Below, piece after piece: positions 6,997-12,950 of a stretch of DNA of 12,950 bases; positions within the stretch are counted from its first letter, which is position 1; every line of letters starts with the position of its first letter. The notes below the pieces were generated by a model that was given only the letters and a program-made list of their open reading frames with translations, did not search any database and was not told the DNA's origin. Origin of the DNA: Ignavibacteriaceae bacterium (lineage in GTDB: Bacteria; Bacteroidota; Ignavibacteria; Ignavibacteriales; Ignavibacteriaceae); assembly GCA_022865965.1 (NCBI GenBank), contig JALHTS010000269.1:1-12950 (forward strand), read 5' to 3'. The translations under genes were made by a program, and so were the position numbers.

Positions 6997-9006
6997 ATGA
7001 CGGAATCAATAAATAATCTTAAAAAATATTGTAATAGCCTAACCCAATATTCACGATATAAAACCAGAGAAGTCTATATTGGAGATATTCCGCTTGGCGG
7101 AAATAATCCTATCCGTATTCAATCAATGACTATTACTAATACAATGGATACCAAGGCAACTGTTGAACAAACAATACGTATGGTTGAAGCAGGATGCGAA
7201 TATGTAAGAATAACTGCCCCAAGCATTAATGAAGCACAGAATCTTGAAAACATAAAAAAAGAATTAAGAGCACGTGGATATAATGTTCCTCTTATTGCAG
7301 ATATTCACTTCACTCCAAATGCTGCAGAACTTGCAGCAAGAATTGTTGAAAAAGTACGGATAAATCCCGGCAACTATGCCGATAAAAAAAGATTTAATAT
7401 CGCTGAATACACCGATACTCACTATGAAGCTGAGCTGGAGCGAATAAGAGAAAAATTCACTCCGCTCGTTAAAATTTGTAAGGAATATGGAACCGCAATG
7501 CGAATCGGAACAAATCATGGTTCCTTATCTGATAGAATAATGAGTCGTTACGGCGATACTCCACTTGGAATGGTTGAGTCTGCTTTAGAGTTTTTAAGAA
7601 TTTGTGAGGATAGCAATTATCATAACATTGTTCTTTCAATGAAAGCAAGCAATCCGCAGGTGATGGTTCGGGCTTACAGACTTTTAATAAGAAAGATGGA
7701 AGATGAAGGAATGAATTATCCTCTACATCTTGGTGTAACCGAAGCTGGCGGTGGCGAAGATGGTAGAATTAAATCAGCAGTTGGAATTGGAACATTGCTT
7801 GAAGATGGAATTGGCGATACAATACGGGTGTCACTAACCGAAGATCCTGAATTTGAAGCTCCCGTTGCAATTGCGCTTGCAAAAAGATATGAAGAAAGAG
7901 AAAAACATAACCCGATAAAACCAATTGATGATTCACCAATTGATCCTTTTATTTACAGCAAAAGAAAGTCCTTTGAGGTTTTGGGAATTGGCGAAAGCAA
8001 TGTTCCGCATGTAGTAGCAGATTATTTAAAGCGTGGCGTTCTTAATTATATAGATTTAAAAGATATTGGGTTTTCATACAATGAACAAACTGATAAATGG
8101 AATCTCACAGATAGTGCGGCTGATTTGATTTATCTCGGCAATAAAATCCTACCATTCAATTGTCCCAATGGTTTAAAGGCTATTTATGATTATAACATCT
8201 GGAAAAGTTTAGAGAACGACAATAACAGTTATCCGATACTTAATGTCGATGAATATCTTAATAATATTAAATTATCTGATGAACTCAACTTTCTTAATAT
8301 TAGAATAGAAAATTTAAATGAGAAACTTCACGACAAATTAAAATCAGATAAAACTGTTGTCTTAGTTTTAGAGACGAATAATCTTCACGGAATGGCAGAA
8401 CAACGAAGAGCATTTTTTGAATTGTTGGAAAAGCAGATTGAGAATCCCGTTATAATAAGAATATATTATTCCGATGTAAGTTTTGACCAATTACGATTAT
8501 ATGCATCAACAGACCTTGGCGGCTTGTTGATTGATGGATTTGGTGATGGAGTTTGGATTTCCGTTCAAAGTATTAAGGAAAATCCCTCAACTCAAAATAC
8601 TTATATAAGAAGTTTTATAAACAAAAAAGAATCTTTTGAAAAAATTATCAACAGGACATTGTTTGGAATATTACAGGCTGCAAGGGTCAGAATATCCAAA
8701 ACAGAATATATCGCTTGTCCATCCTGTGGAAGAACTTTGTTTGATCTACAGGAAACAACAGAAAAAATCCGCCAACAAACCGAACATCTTAAGGGGGTTA
8801 AGATAGCCGTGATGGGTTGTATTGTAAACGGACCCGGAGAAATGGCAGATGCTGATTATGGTTACGTTGGTTCAGGGGTAGATAAAATTACCCTTTATAG
8901 AGAAAAGGACATTGTGCGCCGAAATGTACCCACAAAAGAAGCCGTAAACGCATTAATTGAGCTAATTAAGGAGGATAATCGCTGGATTGATACAAAACAC
9001 AATTAA
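6997..9006 (+). CDS. ispG: 4-hydroxy-3-methylbut-2-enyl diphosphate synthase, long form
   Basis: IspG (GcpE) performs the penultimate step of the MEP isoprenoid pathway: reductive ring opening of methylerythritol cyclodiphosphate to HMBPP, using electrons from ferredoxin or flavodoxin. At 669 residues it is the long type, with a large insert between the barrel and the cluster domain, unlike the ~370-residue E. coli form. The TIM barrel occupies about 30-320, with RIQSMTITNT, ADIHF near 101-105 and RINPGN at 121-126. The insert runs from about 325 to 560. The C-terminal domain binds a [4Fe-4S] cluster through C574, C577 and C608. E615 in GCIVNGPGE is seven residues after the last Cys and matches the conserved fourth ligand or acid. 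ATG 6997 has no Shine-Dalgarno. Downstream come a 27-codon candidate ORF and a terminator. The gene is complete, and its codon use looks like its neighbours'. Confidence 0.97.
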   Translation: MTESINNLKKYCNSLTQYSRYKTREVYIGDIPLGGNNPIRIQSMTITNTMDTKATVEQTIRMVEAGCEYVRITAPSINEAQNLENIKKELRARGYNVPLIADIHFTPNAAELAARIVEKVRINPGNYADKKRFNIAEYTDTHYEAELERIREKFTPLVKICKEYGTAMRIGTNHGSLSDRIMSRYGDTPLGMVESALEFLRICEDSNYHNIVLSMKASNPQVMVRAYRLLIRKMEDEGMNYPLHLGVTEAGGGEDGRIKSAVGIGTLLEDGIGDTIRVSLTEDPEFEAPVAIALAKRYEEREKHNPIKPIDDSPIDPFIYSKRKSFEVLGIGESNVPHVVADYLKRGVLNYIDLKDIGFSYNEQTDKWNLTDSAADLIYLGNKILPFNCPNGLKAIYDYNIWKSLENDNNSYPILNVDEYLNNIKLSDELNFLNIRIENLNEKLHDKLKSDKTVVLVLETNNLHGMAEQRRAFFELLEKQIENPVIIRIYYSDVSFDQLRLYASTDLGGLLIDGFGDGVWISVQSIKENPSTQNTYIRSFINKKESFEKIINRTLFGILQAARVRISKTEYIACPSCGRTLFDLQETTEKIRQQTEHLKGVKIAVMGCIVNGPGEMADADYGYVGSGVDKITLYREKDIVRRNVPTKEAVNALIELIKEDNRWIDTKHN

Positions 9007-9050
9007 AAATTGTTTATTTAAAGAAGATAATTTATATTTAGTCACTTAAT

Positions 9051-9134
9051 ATGAACGGTTATAAGAAAGAAAAAGAAAAGTTACTTCTCCTTGAGCAAAC
9101 GGAAATAAAGATACAAAACAGCTTAAGGTCTTGA
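9051..9134 (+). CDS. Candidate 27-residue small ORF between ispG and the terminator
   Basis: An ATG-to-TGA frame encodes a 27-residue lysine- and glutamate-rich peptide starting MNGYKKEKEKLLLLEQTE. It lies 44 bp after the ispG stop and ends 12 bp before a strong terminator hairpin, so it would be within the ispG transcript. It has no Shine-Dalgarno, no homologue I recognise, and its composition can arise from A-rich DNA. It could be a real microprotein, a decayed gene end, or chance. Confidence 0.2.
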   Translation: MNGYKKEKEKLLLLEQTEIKIQNSLRS

Positions 9135-9146
9135 TTTTTTAAGAAT

Positions 9147-9177
9147 GCACCCCGATAAACCCGGGGTGCTTTTTTTT
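9147..9177 (+). terminator. Strong intrinsic terminator downstream of ispG
   Basis: GCACCCCG (9147-9154) pairs perfectly with CGGGGTGC (9162-9169) around a 7-base loop, followed by eight T residues (9170-9177). This is a textbook plus-strand terminator for the ispG transcript. It ends only 9 bp before the nif3-family ATG at 9187, so it could also act as an attenuator in that gene's leader. Confidence 0.9.
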
Positions 9178-9186
9178 GTCAATTTT

Positions 9187-10296
9187 ATGAAATGTTACGA
9201 AATATTTAGATTCATAGAAGACTGGGCGCCCAAAGGCATTGCCTGGGATAAAGATAATGTCGGATTGCAAGTTGGCTCTGCAGACAATGTATTAAAAAAC
9301 ATTCTGCTCTGCCTTGACTTAAACGATAAGGTGGTGGATGAAGCAGTCAAGAAGAATTGCAGCCTTATTGTTAGTCATCATCCGCTACTCTTTCGACCAC
9401 TTAAAAAGATAGATACACAGTCCGACAAAACCTCCAGAATAATAGAAAAACTTTTCAAGCATAACATCACACTTTACTCAGCACACACAAACTTAGATTT
9501 TACAAAAGATGGAGTAAGCTTTAAACTTGCAGAAAAACTTAATCTAAAAAATTCTACTTTTCTTCAGAACTTATCCTCAAACCAGTTCAAGCTTTCGGTT
9601 TTTGTTCCTTTCACACATATTGATGAGGTTGCTGAAGCAATTCATAATGCCGGCGGTGGAGTAATTGGGGAATATACTCACTGCAGTTTTAGAACTATTG
9701 GAACAGGAACTTTCAAAGGCTCGGCAAAATCTAATCCAAGGCTGGGCAAAAAAACAAATCTTGAATACGTAGATGAAGTTAAGCTCGAGGTTTTAATAGA
9801 TTCATTCAACTCTTCCAAAATTATTTCAGCAATGATTAATGCTCACCCTTATGAAGAAGTTGCTTATGATCTTTATCCTCTTGCAAATGAAAACATTAAT
9901 TACGGAATGGGTGTTCTGGGATATCTGGAACAACCAATGAACGAAAAAGATTTTTTGAACTATGTGTATAAATCATTAAAAATAAAAAACTTCAGATACA
10001 CAAAAGGGAAAAACAATAAAATTAAAAAAGTTGCTGTTTGCGGGGGATCAGGAAGCGATTTACTCTTAACAGCTATTAATAAAAAAGCTGATGCTTTTAT
10101 TACTGCCGATGTTAAATATCACTCTTTTGATGATGCACAGCATGAAATTTTATTAATTGATGCCGGTCATTACGAAACAGAGATATTTTCCCTGGATGAA
10201 GTCGAAAAGAAATTAAAGAAATTTTTGTCAAACAAAAAAAACAAAGTTTTTAAGTATACGGGAACTACAAATCCCATTAAATTTTATAATATCTAA
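9187..10296 (+). CDS. NIF3/YbgI family dinuclear metal-centre protein
   Basis: This 369-residue member of the NIF3/YqfO/YbgI family forms ring-shaped oligomers with a two-metal site per subunit. It is often annotated as 'GTP cyclohydrolase 1 type 2', but its physiological reaction is not settled. Metal ligands visible in family positions are H64 and H65 (SHHPL), D104 (HTNLD), H328 and E332 (DAGHYETE). Residues about 130-235 form the inserted PII/CutA-like domain of the long versions, with NAHPYEEVAYDLYP near its end. GGSGSD at 286-291 is also typical. I place the start at ATG 9187 (MKCYEIFRFI). An in-frame ATG at 9145 would translate through the terminator stem and add 14 residues with no family counterpart. 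The stop at 10294-10296 overlaps the Shine-Dalgarno of the next gene, so the two genes are very likely an operon. Confidence 0.93.
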   Translation: MKCYEIFRFIEDWAPKGIAWDKDNVGLQVGSADNVLKNILLCLDLNDKVVDEAVKKNCSLIVSHHPLLFRPLKKIDTQSDKTSRIIEKLFKHNITLYSAHTNLDFTKDGVSFKLAEKLNLKNSTFLQNLSSNQFKLSVFVPFTHIDEVAEAIHNAGGGVIGEYTHCSFRTIGTGTFKGSAKSNPRLGKKTNLEYVDEVKLEVLIDSFNSSKIISAMINAHPYEEVAYDLYPLANENINYGMGVLGYLEQPMNEKDFLNYVYKSLKIKNFRYTKGKNNKIKKVAVCGGSGSDLLLTAINKKADAFITADVKYHSFDDAQHEILLIDAGHYETEIFSLDEVEKKLKKFLSNKKNKVFKYTGTTNPIKFYNI

Positions 10297-10300
10297 GGAG
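10295..10300 (+). promoter_or_regulatory. Shine-Dalgarno deciding a TTG start
   Basis: AAGGAG overlaps the nif3-family stop codon and lies 10 bases before TTG 10311. It is the only strong Shine-Dalgarno sequence I find in the window. The next in-frame ATG is at residue 43, inside the coiled coil. The site therefore fixes a non-ATG start for the zinc-ribbon gene. Confidence 0.75.
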
Positions 10301-10310
10301 TAGAAACAAA

Positions 10311-11033
10311 TTGTTAAATAGACTAAAGACACTTTATCAACTTCAATTTATTGATGATCAGCTTGATGTGCTGGAAGAACTTCGCGGCGACTTACCAAAT
10401 ACTGTTAAAGACCTCGAAAGCAAAATCACTGAAATGAAGGAAGATATCCAGAGTAAAGAGAAACAACAGAAAGAATCAGTTGAGAAAAAAGAATCAAACG
10501 AAAAAGAAATGGAACGTCTTCTTGAAAATCAAAAAAGATTTAAAGCTCAATTATACCAGGTAAGAAATAACAAAGAGTATGATGCCCTCACAAAAGAAAT
10601 CGATCATACTGAAGAACAAATAACCAAAATGGAAGCTGAGAACGATGATTTGGTAAATTTAAACAAATCTTTATCACAACAGATTGAAGAAAGTTTACCG
10701 GCACTAGATGAGCTGCAAAAAGGACTTAAAGAAAAAGAAGCTGATTTGAAAGAAATCATCAAGGCGAACGAAAGAGAAGAATTAAAACTTCAAGCGGAAA
10801 GAAAAAAAATTGAAGGACAGGTAAAGAAAGCCGATGTTTCCGTTTATATGAGAATCAGAAAGGCTAAAAAAGGCAAGGCAGTAGTTACAATAAAACGGTC
10901 TGCTTGCTCGGGTTGTCACAATATAGTTCCCTCTCAGCGTCAGCTTGAAATAAGAAGAAATAATAAGCTTTTCTTCTGCGAGTATTGTGGTAGAATTCTT
11001 GTTTCACAAGAAATTGCTGATTCGCAAGAATAA
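10311..11033 (+). CDS. Coiled-coil protein with C4 zinc ribbon
   Basis: This 240-residue protein belongs to the DUF164/zf-RING_7 family, whose chlamydial member is CT398/CdsZ. Residues about 10-180 are a charged antiparallel coiled coil rich in E, K and Q. A basic linker follows (KAKKGKAVVTIKR). The C-terminal zinc ribbon has C199-x2-C202 and C223-x2-C226 (CSGC, CEYC). The family is widespread, usually beside nif3-like genes, and thought to bind nucleic acid or protein partners; a precise function is not established in general. Translation starts at TTG 10311, supported by AAGGAG 10 bases upstream and by the N-terminus LNRLKTLYQLQFIDDQLD, which matches how family members begin. It is cytoplasmic, with no membrane segment, and is coupled to the nif3-family gene 14 bp upstream. 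Confidence 0.9.
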   Translation: MLNRLKTLYQLQFIDDQLDVLEELRGDLPNTVKDLESKITEMKEDIQSKEKQQKESVEKKESNEKEMERLLENQKRFKAQLYQVRNNKEYDALTKEIDHTEEQITKMEAENDDLVNLNKSLSQQIEESLPALDELQKGLKEKEADLKEIIKANEREELKLQAERKKIEGQVKKADVSVYMRIRKAKKGKAVVTIKRSACSGCHNIVPSQRQLEIRRNNKLFFCEYCGRILVSQEIADSQE

Positions 11034-11055
11034 GATTAAAATTAAACCTTAGACC

Positions 11056-11089
11056 GCTGCAAATCCATAAAAACTTAGGATTTTGCAGC
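11056..11089. other. Hairpin downstream of the zinc-ribbon gene
   Basis: GCTGCAAATCC (11056-11066) pairs with GGATTTTGCAGC (11078-11089) with one bulged base and an 11-base loop. It starts 22 bp after the zinc-ribbon stop and could be a 3' end structure, but there is no T-run after it. The remaining bases to 11290 (AT-rich) contain no gene I can support. Confidence 0.4.
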
Positions 11090-11292
11090 AGCAAAATGGA
11101 GGAAAATTTTTCCTTTCTATGTCCCCGGTTTTATTCAAAAACTAAATTTTCAATTCTCTCTTTTCTGATGATTCTACTGCCATAATTTATTATATTCGCA
11201 ACGAGAAACTTTTACATCTTTATATCTAATATTTTAGTTTAATTAGTAATTGACAGGAGTGGATTAGTTAAAAAATTAATTTGTCTCCATTT

Positions 11293-11298
11293 TATAAA
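11293..11298 (+). promoter_or_regulatory. Candidate -10 box of rnpB
   Basis: TATAAA ends 8 bases before the first paired base of the RNase P RNA (11307), which is the right distance for a -10 element with a start near 11305. No matching -35 element is seen at 16-18 bp spacing. The perfect TTGACA at 11250-11255 is too far away (37 bp) to be its partner. Confidence 0.25.
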
Positions 11299-11306
11299 AG
11301 AATAAT

Positions 11307-11723
11307 CATATAATTTAATCCGGGCAGCCGCTCCCCGATTTATCGGGGGGAGGAAAGTCCGAACTTTACAGAACAGGGTGCCGGGTAACTCCCGGGTGTT
11401 TCGATTTATCGGGATAACTGAAAGTGCCACAGAAAATATACCGCTCTGGTTTAACTGCCGTAAGGTAGTTATCTTCGGGGTAAGGGTGAAAAGGCGAGGT
11501 AAGAGCTCACCGCTCCAATGGTAACATAGGAGGCTTGGCAAACCACACCCGAAGCAAGGTCAAGTATGAAGGTCATTCCGAAATATTTCGGAACAGGGTT
11601 GTTCGCCCTGCGTTACCTTCGGGTAGATCGCTGGATCATGTTAGTAATAGCATGACAAGACAAATGGCTGCCGCCCCGACTTGTCGGGGTTACAGAATTC
11701 GGCTTACAGGATTAAGTTATATG
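11307..11723 (+). ncRNA. rnpB: RNase P RNA, bacterial type A
   Basis: This is the catalytic RNA that trims the 5' leader of pre-tRNA with the RnpA protein. Ends are set by helix P1: 11307-11321 pairs with 11709-11723 over 15 bp, including one G-U. The universal 5' core GAGGAAAGTCC is at 11350-11360, and its P4 partner region ACAGAATTCGGCTTA is at 11692-11706. AGTGCCACAGAAA (11423-11435), GAGGTAAGAGCTCACC (from about 11495) and AAACCACACCCG (11540-11551) are the other conserved blocks. Hairpins include P3 (11333-11348), P8 with a TAAC loop (around 11382-11396), P12 with a GTAA tetraloop (11452-11471), a GTAA-capped stem consistent with P18 (about 11638-11655), and P19 (11674-11689). GNRA loops in P12 and P18 fit type A architecture. 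The length of about 417 nt is normal. Short ORFs inside it on both strands are spurious. Confidence 0.97.
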
Positions 11724-11770
11724 GTGTGTTCTTCGAAATAGCAGGGCCGTAATTTGGGCTTATAATTCTT

Positions 11771-12950
11771 ATGTTGAAGAAACGCTGGACTATAAGAGAA
11801 ATTGAAGATCCTTACTCTGTAAAAGCCTTAGCAGATTCCCTAAACATTTCAGAAGTTCTGGCAAGGCTTTTGGTTTTACGCAACATCAAAAACTTTTCAG
11901 AAGCCAGGTCATTTTTCCGACCTTCCCTTGATTCTCTTCACAATCCCTTTTTAATGGACGGTATGGAAGATGCAACCAGCCGTGTTATACAGGCTCTTAC
12001 TGAAAATCAGCTTATATGTATTTACGGGGATTATGATGTTGACGGAACCTGTGCAACTGCTCTTCTATATCTCTTTCTTAAAGAGCTTGATGCAAATGTT
12101 GATTTTTATATCCCTAAAAGATTAACAGAAGGTTACGGACTTTCCAAAGAAGGTATTGATACGATAAAAGCCAATGGGGCTTCTCTTATTATTACGGTTG
12201 ACTGCGGGATTACAGCAATAGAAGAAACCAATTATGCAAATCAGATAGGGATGGATATTATAATTTGCGATCATCATCAGCCAAAAGATCAGTTACCACC
12301 CGCTGTTGCTGTTCTGGATCCTCTCAAACCAAATTGTAATTATCCATATAAATATTTATCCGGCGCAGGTGTTGCACTAAAACTTGCTCAAGGTATCTGC
12401 GAAAGAATCGGCAAACGCGAAATGACAAATAAATATTTTGATCTTGTGTCTCTTGCCGGTGCTGCCGATATTGTTCCTCTTATTGATGAGAACAGAGTTC
12501 TTGTTAGAGAAGGAATGAATCAGATAAATACAAACCCTCGCCCAGGTATTCTAGCATTAATTGAATCAAGCAATTTACATTTAGGAAATTTAACGTCCGG
12601 ACAAATTGTGTTCACACTTGCACCAAGAATTAATGCTGTTGGAAGATTGGGTGATGCACATAGAGCCGTAAAACTATTAATTGCTGATAATCAGCAGGAA
12701 GCTAATGAGCTTGCACAGGTTTTAGAGACAGAAAACTATGAAAGAAGAAAAATTGATGTAGATACTTTTGATGCAGCACTTCAGTTGGTCGAAAATTCAA
12801 TTGATTTGGATAATGAGATGGCAATTGTACTTCATCAGGAAGAATGGCATCCTGGGGTAATTGGAATTGTTGCATCGAGACTAGTAGAAAAATATTACCG
12901 CCCCACAATCATGCTTACTACAATCGATGGTGTTGCAAAAGGTTCTGCAA
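11771..12950 (+). CDS. recJ: Single-stranded-DNA-specific exonuclease RecJ (5' part)
   Basis: RecJ degrades single-stranded DNA 5' to 3' in RecF-pathway recombination, mismatch repair and rescue of stalled forks. The window holds 393 codons and the frame is still open at its end, so roughly the last third is missing (families are about 560-580 aa). The DHH phosphoesterase motifs are all present: GDYDVDG at 86-92, VDCG at 143-146, D167-H168-H169 and GAADIVPL at 230-237, which together bind the two catalytic metals. The DHHA1 part begins later, with APRINAVGR at 284-292, GDAHRAVKLL at 295-304 and HPGVIGIVASR at 360-370. The ATG at 11771 gives the usual RecJ beginning (KRWTIRE). There is no Shine-Dalgarno. 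The start is 47 bp after the rnpB 3' end, with no terminator between them, so it may be reached by transcription through rnpB or have a promoter there. Confidence 0.96.
   Translation, partial: MLKKRWTIREIEDPYSVKALADSLNISEVLARLLVLRNIKNFSEARSFFRPSLDSLHNPFLMDGMEDATSRVIQALTENQLICIYGDYDVDGTCATALLYLFLKELDANVDFYIPKRLTEGYGLSKEGIDTIKANGASLIITVDCGITAIEETNYANQIGMDIIICDHHQPKDQLPPAVAVLDPLKPNCNYPYKYLSGAGVALKLAQGICERIGKREMTNKYFDLVSLAGAADIVPLIDENRVLVREGMNQINTNPRPGILALIESSNLHLGNLTSGQIVFTLAPRINAVGRLGDAHRAVKLLIADNQQEANELAQVLETENYERRKIDVDTFDAALQLVENSIDLDNEMAIVLHQEEWHPGVIGIVASRLVEKYYRPTIMLTTIDGVAKGSA

Noticed and set aside
7264..7518. 84-codon minus-strand ORF inside ispG
   Set aside because: It is antisense to the conserved TIM-barrel coding region and its translation is not protein-like.
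9145..9186. Extended N-terminus of the NIF3-family protein
   Set aside because: It would be translated from the terminator hairpin and T-run, giving MHPDKPGVLFF, with no family counterpart.
10885..11094. 69-codon minus-strand ORF across the 3' end of the zinc-ribbon gene
   Set aside because: It is antisense to the zinc-ribbon codons and the downstream hairpin, with no start signal.
11096..11185. 29-codon plus-strand ORF with a hydrophobic end, after the zinc-ribbon gene
   Set aside because: No ribosome binding site, no recognisable family, and composition expected of AT-rich intergenic DNA; kept only as a note.
11250..11255. TTGACA as the -35 of a promoter ending at TATAAA 11293
   Set aside because: The spacing is 37 bp, far beyond the usable range.
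11239..11741. ORFs of 100 (minus) and 68 (plus) codons over rnpB
   Set aside because: They lie within the structured RNase P RNA, whose conserved blocks and P1 pairing explain the region.
12702..12908. 68-codon minus-strand ORF inside recJ
   Set aside because: It is antisense to the DHHA1 coding region of recJ, which carries clear family motifs.

Overview
The window looks like chromosome of a low-GC member of the Bacteroidota/Chlorobi/Ignavibacteria group. The clearest marker is a secreted protein whose C-terminus is a type IX secretion (T9SS) type A sorting domain with an NYPNPFNPST motif. That motif is especially common in Ignavibacteria and their relatives (established knowledge; the exact genus is not claimed). 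Almost no gene has a Shine-Dalgarno sequence, and IspG is the long form found in Bacteroidota, Chlamydiae and plants; both fit.

Layout. Positions 100-6843 are all on the minus strand. In transcription order they hold dnaG (primase), a short unexplained open frame with a hairpin, a pair of unrecognised genes (334 and 174 aa) that may be a divergent sigma/anti-sigma-like pair, a 2x[4Fe-4S] ferredoxin, a geranylgeranyl-reductase-family flavoprotein, and the T9SS cargo protein. A 19-bp tandem repeat and a long imperfect inverted repeat separate the ferredoxin and reductase genes. From 6997 onward everything is on the plus strand: long-form ispG, a 27-codon candidate small ORF, a strong terminator-like hairpin, a NIF3/YbgI-family metal protein, a coiled-coil zinc-ribbon protein, the RNase P RNA gene (rnpB), and the 5' part of recJ, which is cut by the window end.

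How the genes relate. dnaG and ispG are divergent from a 153-bp AT-rich intergenic region. The ferredoxin and reductase form a plausible electron-donor/reductase pair for saturating isoprenoid chains, as shown for archaeal lipid geranylgeranyl reductase; the substrate here could be a menaquinone side chain or another polyprenyl. IspG, which makes the isoprenoid precursor HMBPP and is itself an iron-sulphur enzyme, lies nearby but in a separate transcription unit. The nif3, zinc-ribbon, rnpB, recJ block is mostly housekeeping.

There is no CRISPR array, prophage, intact insertion sequence, tRNA or rRNA. Most of the window is ordinary core genome. The places that deserve a second look are the unrecognised gene pair, the 55-codon frame overlapping the end of dnaG, the repeat between ferredoxin and reductase, the terminator directly before nif3, and the similar CCCCGA-N4-TCGGGG hairpins in the variable helices of rnpB.
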